Of a stretch of DNA of 64,000 bases, positions 36,290 to 49,300 are shown piece after piece. Both the position numbers and the translations under genes were made by a program. The notes beneath the pieces are model-generated. The model was not told the origin of the DNA. It ran no database searches and saw nothing but the letters and a program-made list of their open reading frames with translations. Position 1 is the stretch's first letter; each line of letters starts with the position of its first letter. Source of the DNA: Blasia pusilla (Eukaryota > Marchantiophyta > Marchantiopsida > Blasiales); the NCBI GenBank assembly GCA_050084515.1, contig CM114271.1, forward strand, positions 27,652,001-27,716,000, written 5' to 3'.

Positions 36290-36960
36290 GCAAAACATCA
36301 GAATTCTAGTAGGCTCACACTAAGATGAAAGCATGTCAAAGTCTCTTGAATGAGACATGAGTTGTAGAAGCGATATGTGATCCTTGTTGGGCATCTCAAG
36401 TGATGATGTTCATAATCTAGTAGAACAAGACCAAATTTTAAGCAGAGACTTTAGAGGAGCTCAAGTCCCATGAGAGTTTGGCACCAAGGGGATTGCAAAG
36501 TGACTTGGAACTTGACTCAAAGTTTGGGGGCTCTCTGTGTTTAAGGTCATAACATCTAGAGTCTTGATGCACTTGGGATGAATAAGGTAGCATTAGAAAT
36601 ATTATGAGAAGATGATTCCATGCACTAAAAATCTAGTTAAGCGCATGAGTAGAGACTGAGAAACCACCCCTAACTATTAGAATGATATTTGGATTGAAGG
36701 CCATAGAGAGTGGCCCAAGAGGACTTTTCCAAAAGCTAGGGAGGGGGTGGAGATCTCTAAAACTATAGATAGGGGGGAGGGTCTCAAAGGGAGTTTGAGA
36801 CCCAAATCCCATCTTGGGGGACCGTAGGGGTGAACTAAGGGCATAGGATGGATCGAGAGGAATTGGGATCACAAAGTGTGTTTACGTCGTTTTAGATTCC
36901 TAGACTATCAAGGAAGTTTGTTACAAGTTTTGAAGGACTTGCTTATGTTGGGGAGTGAGG
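36290..36960 (-). repeat. Third, more eroded copy of the 1-kb repeat
   Basis: It follows the same segment order as the 35301 copy: a GTCTCTTGAATGAGAC-like part, ACTTGGGATGAATAAGG, GAGGGGGTGGAGATC, GAGTTTGAGACCCAAATCCC and a GTTTACGTCGTTT part. It lies in the same orientation, 170 bp beyond the previous copy. It may come from a tandem duplication or from a second insertion. Confidence 0.6.
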
Positions 36961-37691
36961 GATTAAGTCAATGTGTAATCCCGCTTAGATCATTTGAGTT
37001 TAATTGATAGCATGAGTTCAAAACTTGGGAGATGTAAGACTTGTTGATCCAAAAAGTGGCTAATGTGAATGTGTTTGGGTGTAGATCAGTAAGGAGAGTA
37101 TGACCTACTAAATGTAAGTTTCCAAAATATATGAGACCCATGTTCAAGAAGAATATGCGCATAATAACTATTTCACCATATATGCCTTGTGGCCTTTTCA
37201 CTCCATCTATCATTACAGGGTTGGTCTTTTAAGCTATTGTAGTGGGACATGTGTTTCTCTTTGGGTCGTACCAATCAAACTCATCTATCTTGCATAAGTT
37301 GTTCATAAGAACAAAAGAATGTGTATGGGAATGGCGTATGGATACTAATTATACACTTGTATATACCCCTCATGCTCTCTCATTTTCATCCTCATCAATG
37401 TCATCATCATCCATGATCTCATGTATCTTTTGCAATGGTGTGGGAATGTGAAGATATCCCACCAACTCGATTGTGTTGAACAAGGCCTAGCCTAGCATGT
37501 AGCCCTTAACCATACTTACCTCTACTTAGGCCTGGTTTAATTTTCATTCAACCCTTTGTTGGAAAATTTATGTTCCAAAAAATACTTCCTTCTATAATGC
37601 ACAAGTTTGGTTCCGCTATGCCAACCTCTCTAACCAAATGGATGAGCCAATGAGTTTGCTCAATTATCAATGAGGGTGGAAAGACTCTCCC
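36961..37691. other. Unassigned AT-rich stretch between repeat copies
   Basis: No recognisable gene. The short open frames show no familiar motif. Confidence 0.35.
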
Positions 37692-37930
37692 TGTCGTGCG
37701 CCTACGTACTCTCCTTGAATGTAAACCTTTAGTGTTGCGGAAGGGTGCGTTTAGTAGGATACGCTCTCAATGTTGATCTGCACCCAAACACGCACTCACA
37801 TTATTCGGGTCTGTGTCAATCAACGCTCTAACTTTTGGAGTTCTTGACTCAGCCTCTCATCAAACTTACTCTTTCTAGTTCCTGGATCTACAACACGTGA
37901 AAGTCTCTCAAGACTATCTTGAGAATTTAT
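37692..37930 (+). repeat. Truncated copy of the 1-kb LTR-like repeat
   Basis: It starts TGTCGTGCGCCTACGTACTCTCC and matches the first 240 bp or so of the 30300-31328 repeat (including GATCTGCACCCAAACACGCACT) in the same orientation, then stops near a GTCTCTCAAGACT segment. Only the 5' part is present. Confidence 0.75.
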
Positions 37931-40299
37931 GATTGTAAAGGGATCGCTATGGTGTATTGGTAGGAAAAAAAGATTACTTTATATCCTCTATATTATTACT
38001 AATTAAGGAATTTTGACATACATCCATAGGAGTAGATAGGATGTGCAAGAAGTTGATATTGTGCATCACAATGTATAATGACAAACATAATACTTAGTTA
38101 AATGCAAGCTAACTCTCATTTGTTTGCGTGTATGAGAATTTTAATATGGATCTTGTAGTACTGCGAGTAGAACAACCAAAATCCCAACAAGATCCGCATG
38201 GGATCCCATTGTACCTATGAAATTCCATGAAAAAGTGGCAATTGATAAAGTTATATATATGTAAGTAAGAAGGGTTTGTCTAGAGGCTATAAACAAAGAT
38301 GGGATACAAGTGCTACCAAACTTCATGTTTTTCAATCTAGATTGCTTAAAAAAACAAAGATTAGTTTTCTATCTTATCCAATATATAATTTTGGAGCTGT
38401 ATGTATGAATCAAATTACACAATCTAGCTATTGTATGCTTTTATTTAATTCAATCTCCATGTTTTTATATCTAATAAGAATTGGATTATAGAGAAAATTT
38501 TTTCGATAGCTAGACATAATGTTGGATCTCTAATTCTAGGTATCCCTTCTAAATGGATAATTCTATCTCTTTACTTACTCAACTTAGGTATACTCCATCC
38601 ATGCATTTTGTGATCCTAATTGAGAATTATAATGATATTTTTATAAATTAGTATAAATTCAATAACAAAATTATCTCCTACTTATCTACCATATTATACC
38701 CTTTAGCTAAAGCATCTATATTATTTTTGAGGAGTATTTCTAAAATGGCGATAACTTGGGAGTTTAAAAAATGTCATTTTTAGTTTAAGAATTTATGACA
38801 TGTAACACATACATACATACATACATCACAAGACTGTGCATCGCATTTTCCCTTACGGGCTCTAACTAGTATTGCTTAAGTCTTTATACATGTGCTTACT
38901 CAAGCAAGAATATGTTGTCTATGCTCAAGGCTTTTGTCATATGCCTACATGTGTTTTTTGCGCTAGAAAGTTAAGGTAATTTTTTTCAATATGAACCTAA
39001 AATATTTAACTTTTGTCCATGGTATTTTTTTCAATAATCACAAATCTAACTTGTTTACGGACTTTTTAATCTCTTATGTGTTTATTATATTGTCACATGA
39101 TTAAATTTATTTATCTAACATAATAATTAAGTGGTAGCTATTATGCTTTTCATCTTATCACTTCCAACTTGCTTCCATGGTCGTAAATTTGATTCTATAT
39201 CTATTAATGTCTTTAATATATTGCTACTTATTTATTCATAATATAACAAACTCAAGTGTGTTAAATTACATAGATTGATATATATTTCATACGTGATGTA
39301 GTTCATTATATACTTGGCGTCCTTGTTGGTACGTATTATCTTTTCCTACAAAAAAAGTCTGAATTCTTTAGGAAATGATGCGGCTTAGTGAATTGATTTA
39401 GTTTGATACAAGTTCTTCTAATTCATTTTTTCTTTCGGGGATATGTGGATCAAGTCTCTCTTCCTTACTATCTTCTTGAGGATATTCCACAAGCGAATTT
39501 CATGACTAAATTTAAGAGATCACCCATTAACTTCCTTAACTATTTTTCACTACTATATTCCTTGTCAATTTATGAGCCCTATAAGCCAAAAATAATTGAC
39601 AATTTACTTGCAACCCAATCGTGAGCTTTTGAGTATGCCACTTGCGAAGTAGTTGTGAAGGAGAGAAAACGACTCATAAATTATGAGTGTGATACAAGTT
39701 GAAAGTTTTTTTTTTTACACTCGTAGTTTAATTACAAACTAGTCGCTAGTCGATCAAATTTGAGTTACAAATAGCTCACAAAGTACTTGGAAGCCATTCT
39801 TTACATTTTGCAACTTTGTGAGTTGGTTGTGGGACTTTGTGAAACTACATAGTTATTTTTATTGCTTGATAATTCATTTTTCATCTCACTTGTAAAAAGT
39901 TTATAAAATATTGTAAAAAGATCACAAAAATTTAAAAAACTAGCGAGTCCAAGTAGTGGTTTTCTAAACTCGTAATGGACTTGCAATATAAGTCCAAAGT
40001 ATTCTTTTTCTTCACTCGTACAATAGTTGTTTTTTGTTCATATTTCACTGACTTTGGATTGATTTTTATGATCTTGAAAACATTTTTTCAAGGATGATTA
40101 CACCCCCTTCCAAGTTATTGTTTATGAATTGTGTTACGGAAAATTTTGTATATGATGGAAAAAAAGCTATTTGGGATATCATGTATGTTGAACTTGAAAG
40201 TTTTTCCCAAATCTCCCACTGTGTCTAAGATTAATTTTCATTGACGGTCCAGATGGAATAGAGAATACATATATATACAATCTTCGACTTGCAAGTTTA
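37931..40299. other. AT-rich stretch, no gene recognised
   Basis: It holds a (CATA)n microsatellite at about 38807-38827 and many short open frames without known motifs. Because a Helitron-type helicase relic follows on the plus strand, part of it could be eroded Helitron sequence upstream of the helicase, but no Rep motif is visible. Confidence 0.35.
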
Positions 40300-41345
40300 T
40301 AAAGCTCAAGAGGTAAAACATCGACTATTACATCATTGGGTATAATTTACTTGTTATTAGATGAATGAGATATTGCTCATTTGTATTTCAAGATTCCTAT
40401 AAATCTACACGAAACTTCCATATACAAGTATATACTTTCAAAAAATATTTTTCTCTTATCAGAAATACAATTCTCTAAATGAATATTTGGGGGAATTATT
40501 CAACTTCTATTTTTCTTTGTTATGTGATTTGTAGGCTACTAGTGGATAGTGATGCAGCACGTTTAATCCCAAATACACATCTTATTATATGGGATGAGAC
40601 ACCTACGACTCATCATCGTGTATTTGAGGCATTGAATTGTGCCTTCCAAGAAATAGTAGGAGTAGTCTCTAAGATCTAAGAGACGTACCATTCAGGGAAA
40701 AGCTCATGGTTGCTGATGGCGATTTTTGCCAAATCTTGCTCGATGTTTGTCATGGGAATCAACCAAGATTATCCAAGCCACTTTCAAGCGATGAATTTTA
40801 TGGTTTTATGTCAGAGTCATGAAGCTTGCAACCAATATTAGAGTTCAAATTCTGCAAGGTCCTATGCATGTTGATCAAGAAGCTTTTGCAAATTGGTTAC
40901 TGGAGGGTATATTCAATATGTCTAACAACACGATCATTGTAATGTTATATATGTGAGTATTCAATATGGATACATTCGACAGGTCTTCTAACATAATAAT
41001 TATAATGTCATATATATGAGCACACTTATTCTAGTATTGATTCTATCCCAAATGAGGGATGAGCCATGCTTATTCAATGGAATTCTTAAATACATGTTAA
41101 ACATTTGTACTGTCTCCACATTGTTTATATTTGAAGATTGGTGCACCTGTTATGATATTACAAAATATGTAGCTTCATCGTTCCTACTTATGCTATTAGA
41201 GGAAAAAACATTGGAGATCAAACTTTCCTTCCATGTGTTGCACCAATTGCGTCCACGATCGGATTACCTTTTGATCTACTTGGATCACGATTCTATGTTT
41301 GTTCAGTGTTTGCCATGACTAGTAATTAGTCTCAAGCTTAAATTA
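40300..41345 (+). pseudogene. Helitron/PIF1-type helicase remnant
   Basis: Pieces in three frames follow the order of Helitron PIF1-like helicases: AHLYFKIPINLHETS (about 40375), SDAARLIPNTHLIIWDETPTT with the Walker B-like IIWDE (about 40545), HHRVFEALNCAFQEI, KLMVADGDFCQIL with the GDF.Q motif (about 40705), LKIGAPVMIL (about 41130), and LPFDLLGSRF...VFAMTSN (about 41255-41330), where families have FAMTINKSQGQ. The Walker A part lies upstream and is not recognisable. Helicase function would be to unwind DNA during rolling-circle transposition. This copy has many stops and frameshifts. Confidence 0.65.
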
Positions 41346-41476
41346 TAAAAAAAATAGGAAATCATTTGTCTACATGTGTATTCATTCATAGGAAACTATG
41401 TGTTGAATCGTATAGAGTCGGTCAAAGAAGTTCGATTTGTATTTTGAATAGAAATGATATAGATAAGAGAAAATAC

Positions 41477-41646
41477 GTAGGTAAAATATAAAGGGATCTT
41501 TTGACAAACCACCATTTTTAAATTAATAGTATTCTTATCAGATACTAGCATCTAACTAGTGGTAGGTAAAATATAAAGGGATCTTTTGACAAACCAACAT
41601 TTTTAAACTAATAGTATTCTTATGAGGTACTAGCATCTAACTAGTG
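41477..41646. repeat. Tandem duplication, two 85-bp units
   Basis: Units 41477-41561 and 41562-41646 are nearly identical (a few substitutions, for example CCACC against CCAAC). Each ends CTAACTAGTG. They lie 130 bp past the Helitron helicase relic. Confidence 0.9.
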
Positions 41647-42370
41647 GTGTGTATAAAGTTTGGTGATGTTGGAAAACTCAAAACGTTTTTCTCTAATCGA
41701 TTGTTTGAAAGTAAAAAATCACAAATGAGGAAGAACTTATTATCCATTAGAAATTAAAGAAGCCTATGCAAAATTGGAAAATAGGGAACGAATTAAAATT
41801 AAAGAATTCGTTCCAAAATATCTGAATCACACGCGAATCTATTAAAATTATTAAAAAACAAAACATGCAACTGAAATGGAAAAAGAGTTTTAAACAAAAG
41901 TGCGAGAAGAACTATGGCCGACCACATTAATAACTACTTAGACACGTTAACCCGCCACCCAACGAATCCAGAACTTCTATGCACATGGAGCGTACTCTTT
42001 CCATGTGCCATCATCAATCGTGGCCGACCCATGACTTTCAAACAGAATCCGAGTTAAGAGATCAACGCCATGACCATGCGGAAAAGCATATCACTGATTT
42101 GTCGTCTAGAGGCGGGTTCACCGGTTGGCGCGGCGTTGCAGTTGCACGGGTCTCTCTACGGGAGCGTGTTTCGAGGGTGGCCTTCGCGTTTTCGATTAAT
42201 CCTTTGAGTGGCCCTCTTTTGTATATTCCCGACGGGAACCCGCCGCCAGATCGGCTTTCTGAAAGGTGCATGAGTCAAATTTTGCAGTGGGCAGTGTAGT
42301 AGGGTAGGCCGCACGGACTGCAGATGACTTTACCGGCACTGCGAGGTACAGCGGCGCTACTCCAGCAGCT
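41647..42370. other. Transition from transposon island to the PDI-like gene flank
   Basis: AT-rich to about 41.9 kb, then more GC-balanced. No gene is recognised; open frames on both strands at 41979-42299 overlap each other and show no motif. Confidence 0.35.
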
Positions 42371-42456
42371 CTACCTACTACTACTACTACTACTACTAGT
42401 AGTAGTGACTAAGTAGTCTACTAATAGTAGTAGTGACTAAGCAGTCTACTACTACG
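42371..42456. repeat. (CTA)n/(TAG)n microsatellite with inverted halves
   Basis: A run of CTA units from 42371 meets TAG units at about 42399, so the two halves can pair. The words AGTAGTGACTAAG and CAGTCTACT repeat again to 42456. Confidence 0.85.
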
Positions 42457-42479
42457 GCAGTGAGGCTCAGCCGGGAGCG

Positions 42480-42900
42480 ACTTTACACCGGTGGTCAGCC
42501 TCGCTTGCTCTGTCACCGGGTACTGACAGTCGGAATGACGGGTCCCACTGGAGGATGACGTCTCTCACCGGGTAACGAAGGTACGAAAGGGGGGTCCCAC
42601 TGTAAGCGGGTCGGGATGGCGGGTCCGGATTGGAGCTGCGCTCTGTGAGTCACCGGCTAATGGGGTCGGAAGGTGGGTCATATTGCACAGGTCGGAGCTT
42701 TCGTCACTGGCGGGTCCCTCTCGCGTGTGGGATGTATCGAACCGGCTAATGAGGGTTGGATCTGCGTGTCCCTCCCTCTACGCGCGGCAGAGCTCCGGTT
42801 TGTATCTCACCGGCTAATGGGGGTCAGTTATGCGGGTCCCACAGCGCGTAGCGGAGCTTGGATATCGCCGTCACCGGCTGCCGTCAGAAGAGCAGTGCCA
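42480..42900. repeat. Degenerate GC-rich repeats upstream of the PDI-like gene
   Basis: A word of the form TCACCGGsTAATGGGGGTCGG, mostly followed by a GCGGGTCCCACTG-like word, recurs at about 42516, 42567, 42650, 42732 and 42806, and partly at 42871. Spacing is 51-83 bp. It lies 430-800 bp before the ATG at 43301, within the presumed promoter. The function is unknown. Confidence 0.7.
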
Positions 42901-43300
42901 TTCCTTTGTGCCCCGGCAGCTGGTTTCTACCGGAAGCGGCCCCGTAGCTGACCGGATGGCTCTGTCCTTCAGCAGAGCGGAGCTCTTACGGTCGCCGAGC
43001 CAGAGTTGTGGACTGTCCTGTGGGCACTCCTTCATTCTTTCTGCACATCCATGGGTTCCTGCCCGCTGGATCCCTTCTCTGAGCGATCTTGATTGCCAAA
43101 GCATCCTCCCTTGTCTTGTGTCGCGGCTCCAGGGCGGTGCGCTGGAGTCGTTGCTGCGTTAGTGATCGGGAGGAGAAGCGCAGCGGAGATGACTGCGTTG
43201 GAGATCCTCTGAGAATTTTGGAAGGCTTGGAGTTTCTAGCGGTGCTCGGAGTTGTGCGCACTCGTTTGGTCGTGTGATCGGTCATAGAAAGCGAGCAACC

Positions 43301-46300
43301 ATGTTTTCCAGTCATAAGATCAAGGCTATTGATTTTTACAGGTTAGCGCTAACTTCCCTCGTTTTTTTCGCAAACTGGTTCTTGAGCTCTTCGCTAGTCG
43401 CCATTTTTCTGCCCGGCACCGAATAGCAATTTCGTCATCAATCGAACGTCAGTGTTATTGTGGCCGGGTTGTGAACTTGACTGGTATCCGGATCCTCCGA
43501 GGTCGTCAAATTCTCACAATTCGTCAATTTAAACTGCCTGAAACACTTTGAAATACAATTCGGCGATCGGTTAGGTCAGCAAGGTTGGAAGCCTCTGGTT
43601 AAATTATCGTGAGCTTAATAACTTCAATTTTCCTCTGGAAAGAAATGTTCAACATGTTAGGTGGCCAAGACTCTGCACGGAACTTTAGAAGTCTTCGGGT
43701 CGTGTACGCAATGTGTACGCTGCATTTACCCTGTTACATAGGAAAATATGTTGAAGATTTACATCTAAGGACGGGAGATATTTGTTCCGGGGCAATTTTG
43801 GTTTGAAAGAATTCAGGTACAACTCAGTAAACCGCAGCATGAATCGAACTGAAGTGTGTTCCTCTTCTAACGCAAATATCACTTCAATTTGTACAGACCG
43901 ACATTGTACCTTACAGTGGTTTCACATGTTGTCAATGGTTTATGCTAGCAACGAGTAGTCAGGTGTAGTTGTCCCGAAAAGACTCCCAAATCGAGTTGAA
44001 CGTGAAAGAAGTAACATCAAAACACGCTGCAGAAAGAACTCAATTAAAGCATTTCACGATCTTTATCATGATTAGCACACCTTGGAGGAATACGCCTTCT
44101 CAATCTTTTGGAACAGACGAAAAATTCAGGTGCAGAGAGAATTTCCGGCAACATTCTAGGCTTGGCCTGTTTCCAGGTCTTGGACTTTACTGTCAGCCTT
44201 CTGGTCCAGTGTTTGTAGGTGATATTCAAATTCTCTAGAGCTCAACCCGAACGACTTATTCAACAGAACCAGTTACCATGCACTGGCTTTTACCCAGGAG
44301 TAGTACTGTCTGTCAATCTATTTTGCCACTTACCTTCTCCGAGAGTATGGGGTCGTAGACATGTCTCCTACAGTGTATGCGTAGTCTGGAAATGCCCATT
44401 CTCAAGATGCATCCCAATTCCAGTGCAACGTAGATTGATTCTCATAACCGTCCAGTACGTACTCGTGGCACTTCCTTCCTGCTATCAAAGCAATGTTTGA
44501 TTTGGTACTTGCTAAGAAAGTTCTTTTGTTGTAGGAAAATACCCCGAGATTTGACCGAGGCATCTCTTTCAGGTGCTGGCCTGTCAATCCTAGCTGCCTT
44601 TGCGATGGTCTTTCTATTTGGAATGGTAGGGTTTTAATCTTTTCCTCTGTAAGTTCACGTTCCAAGTGAATGTATTTGATTTTGTTGTTCCATACATTTA
44701 ATTTATTTTGTATTTCAGGATGTGATTCAGAAAAGTGAGGAGTTACAAGCTTCTTTTGGCCCAACGTGATAGTCTCAGCTCTTAGTGGTGACTGACTGAG
44801 ATGGGCATGTTAAAATAATGATTTTCTCCATTGATGTCTGGATTCATTGTGTTTCAGGAACTAAATACCTATCTGACTGTATCGACAACGACTAATGTGG
44901 TGGTTGATAGAAGCAAAAATGGGGAGCATCTCCGCATTGATTTCAACTTTAGGTAGGTGTCGATTGCGTTAGCAGTGACTGCTCAATTGTGTTATGGTGT
45001 AGATTATTGCTGGGATTGTGGGAGGGCAATATGAGATTCATGATACAAATGGATGTCCAAAATCCATGTCCTGAGTGTTCTTCGAGAAACCTATTAAAGA
45101 TGCCCAAGTGTAGATTTTTCAATAAGTGCATGCAGGTCACTAATGTGCTCGTGTCTTGCTCGTTAAGGGGATTTTCATGTGACCCACTCATTGTCATGCA
45201 GCTTCCCCAAGTTGTCGTGTGAGTTTGCATCAGTTGATATACATGATGTCCTGGGAACAGTAAGTTCTCAACACACTTTTGACTTCTCTTACAGTTTTCT
45301 ATCATCTATGCTGGAACATGGGAAGCTTCAAAATATACTGAAAACCATTCGTTAACATATATGGTATAGTTACAAAATGTGAGCGTTAGCATAGAAGACA
45401 AGTTAGCTGAAAGAAGACCAAAGGTTAAACCAAAGATTGATGAATGACTCTTAATAAAGCCCACACAGGCTTTATACTTGTATTGTCAGAGTTACAGCCT
45501 CACTTCTTAATCAGAAGAATATGGGCAGTTGTAGAAGTATATTCTCAGTTGCAATAGTCATGACCTGCTGCACATTTTATGTGTTGATCTGCAGCGGAGG
45601 CAAAATCTCACAAGAACAGTTCGAAAGTATCCAATAAACTCTTCTCTGAGACGCATAGGTGAAGAAGCCCATATGGGAAGTGTTCCAACTATAAGTAATC
45701 ATGGGGATCACCATGAACTCACAGAAATAATAGGAGAAGGAGCTGCTGTGCTGTCGCAAGAGAATTTTGAGCAATTTTCACATGAGTAATGAGTCTCCAA
45801 CCTTCCTACGATATTTACACAGCTATGTTTATGAGTCTATTGTGAGTCAGATCTGGTGATAATGTTGTCGAAGTCAGTCTTTTTGTGAGAAATACTGATG
45901 GATCCCTTATGTCCAAATACGTGATCATTTCTGGATTCATACCCAATATCTTGAGGTGCCAAAGATTTTGTGGAGTGTATTTATTGTGATGTATGCAGCA
46001 ATATGACCCTGATGTGTGTATTGGCCAGGTTCCCCATTTTGTTGGTTAATTTTTATGCTGGATGGTGTGTCTGGAGTCAGCGATTGGTAAGCTTTTCAAT
46101 TGTTCATTTGTAAAGTTGAAGTGAGCATGCACCATAGTGAAGATGACATCTTCAAGAACAATTTTTTTTTATCAGCTCTGGTCAATATCTATGATCACTT
46201 TGTTGTTAAGTGTAAACCTTGGATGACCTTGCGGACGTTTATGATCTGCCTGGAATACAGTAGTTGAATCCAAGCAACAGGATGTGTAACTGGTTTGAAA

Positions 46301-49300
46301 TTAAGTGTGGCAGGACAGCACAGGACAGCTGTAAGAGGGAAACTTGACTAGAGAAGTAGCTCCCTTTGCTCACATATTGTGGCTCTTAACCCCACTTTTT
46401 TTTTTTAATAATCTTTCCAGAAACCATCATGGGACAAAGCTGCACAGATAATGTCAGAAAGGTATGGTTCTCTCCAAGATCATTTAGGTTTTAGAGGGGA
46501 TGGTAAGGTACTGATAGAAAGGGCGTGGGATTGTGGTTAACTCTGTCTGAGGTGCATTTGAATGAACTGATGGTCAACTTGTTCCACACAAAGAAGCAGA
46601 CATCATCTAATAACCAGGAAATGTGATTAGCGATTTGAGTGCTAACACTACATGTTCTTGTCCAGATATAACCCTGACACTGATGGGAGAATTCTTCTTG
46701 CAAAGGTTGACTGCACTGAACAAAAAAATGTGCAACTATGCAGAGCGTAAACACCTAACTTTTTCCTATTTACTGGACCTTTTGTGAACCACTTGTCTAT
46801 GTGTGTCCATCCTCGTGTGGATTTCTCTATCATTCAGATAATGACTTTATTTGAATCATTAATTTTACTGGATAATAATAAAAATAACGTTAGCAATTCT
46901 TTTCACACTGCCCTCTGTATTCTATTCTATCTCTGATTCGAAAAAATGTGTTCTTAGGCACCACATACAAGGCTTTCCCTCTATCAGAATTTTTCGCAAG
47001 GGCCATGATGTCAGGTATGGAGTTATTCTCTATATTCTTCTGTGCTCTCCTGTTGGGTGTCTGTCATAAGGCAGTGTGGGATTATGCTTAAGCTAAGTTG
47101 ATCATTCTTGTATCCGTGGAGGAGGGTGGTTTCTAAAGACCTACGAGTCGACCATGATTTTCCCAGATCTTGGGGGAGTTGCCTACTTAGGTGGTATAGT
47201 CAAGGATGTTGACAATTTGTCTATGAAATAGCTGTGATCCCAACTTTCTGTGGGTTTATGATATCCTGGTTGGAGCCTTTTGCTAGTGGTGAATGACACT
47301 CCGAATATGGCATGGATGGAAAAGCAACTCTAACATATGTCCAAAGTGGCATTTGTTTTTTGGTTATGAATGTCTCCAATCTTCGATGGAAGTTTTGAAT
47401 TTTGAGAGGTTCCAGAAATTCCAATGGCTTGTGGTGAAAGCCTTGTTTCCTAAATTGTGCATGAATCTCTTGTGCATTGATGATACTAGGAGCCGAATAA
47501 ATGTGCAACTATGAATATGCTACTGGTGAAAGTTCTTTCATTCTTCTGCCTCTTTTTGAGGTTTAGTTCTGACTGACATTTGTACCTATTTGTATTTTGC
47601 ATGTCATTTTGTGGTTAATGGTGGTGACTTTTACGTTCTAAAGAGGGTAAGTAAAAAACAATGGCCACATTCTAACACATCAACATGATGTGTTAGAATG
47701 TGGCCAGTATCTTTTGAGTATTTTGATCAGACTGAGTCTGTAGTGATGCACACATGCATATTGCTTTGTTGTCTTGATCCGGTCTATCATCGTCATTGCC
47801 AATCCTGTCGTTTGAAGTGTCTTTCCTTCACTGGATGATTGTCCAATCAACCAAATAAGCGCAGGATCAATTATCTTTTTCCAAAATGTGGTGCAAATAA
47901 AAGAACACAGACAGTTCAGAGCCCTCTTAAATGTCAGATATTGACTTTAAGTCTTATCTGAGGGAGTCTGGTGTTTTGCAGAAACGAAGCAGGGCATCAT
48001 GACCATGAATCGTATTATGGTGAACGAGACACAGAATCACTGGTGGCGGTACGTTTCCCCTTGAAGAAGAGCTTTTCTTTCTTTGGAGTACCTTGTTTCT
48101 ACCTATTTCCTATTAAACAATTGAGATTACACCCTACAGTCAGATATGCAAGAATCCTCCTGTTCTATGTCCTTCAGCCAGAAAAAGGATGTCAATGTAG
48201 GGTATAGTTTGATTAGGTTTTGAGATAATAAATCTGTCAGGACATGTGTCAGACAGAATAACTCTCAAACTTTGACCTTCCAAGTTTGAGAGTCATTCTT
48301 CCTAAAGAGAAGAAACTTTCTTCCTTTTGTTGTGTATTTGTAAGAAATGCAGTGTCTGTATTTCTGTGGTTGCAGTTTGCAGAAACGCTGCTTCCAGCCC
48401 CAGAGATTAATGAAAGACTTGCTCTGGAAGATAAGAGTAGTGATGACTCTACGATCAAGCAGGCTGCACCAAAGTCTGGAGGCTGCCAAATTGAAGGTTT
48501 TGCCCTGGTAAAGAAGGTATGGGTTCAAGTTCCATCAAATGTGTAGATAATGGTAAGCAAGAAGATAGATGTTATTCTACATCAAATATTCTTGATGGTT
48601 TTTATTCTCTTCTATCTGTAAAAGTCTCTATCATATTATGTGCGGGTCTCATTCACCTTGCCTCCCGAGCAAGTGGAAATAAGTTTTTGAGAATGATGAT
48701 GCACAGGATAGCCTTATTGATGAATCAAGATAGACCTAGATTAGTGCACTGGGTGACGAGTCTTCTCAATATATGATTGAGCGTCCTACTGTTATGGTTC
48801 TCTTAGTTTGGCCTGTTTGGATTCTCTTGCACTGTTATCCAGGGCATGAGGCAAATGCCCAGGTCAGCCTAGTGATGGTAGAAGACCATTGTTTTTTAGC
48901 CTCTATTCTTTCTCTTTGTGTAAGCCTTTTCAGGCTTGTGCTAGGGTACTCCTTCAGCCCTGTGTAATTCAATCTATGTTAGCACTGTGCCCCTCACTTT
49001 CCAAAAGGATGAGTTGGCATTAAGGCAAATCCGTGAATATATCCAGGAGCTGAACCATGGATTCAGAGCAGTGGCTTTCTACCTAAAAATGGGAACTTGA
49101 TTTCCTTGCTCTCATGGTCGAGAAAGCTATCATTTAAAGTAGGTGGGGAGGTTGATATAATAGTCATGCATTGACTGCGATGGCAACTATGTAAAATTTG
49201 AAGTTACTGTGGAATTATAAATGGACTCGTCCTTTTAATTGCTTGGTCAGGTAATTGTTGCATTTATTGCTGCAGGTACCGGGAACCATCATGGTTGCAG

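Noticed and set aside
42673-43162. Overlapping 92- and 110-codon plus-strand frames before the PDI-like gene
   Set aside because: They lie in degenerate GC-rich repeats and have no known motif; the real gene starts at 43301.
47293-47514. 73-codon frame in PDI intron 9
   Set aside because: It shares only a short GTGCAACTATG word with exon 8 and does not resemble the PDI protein.
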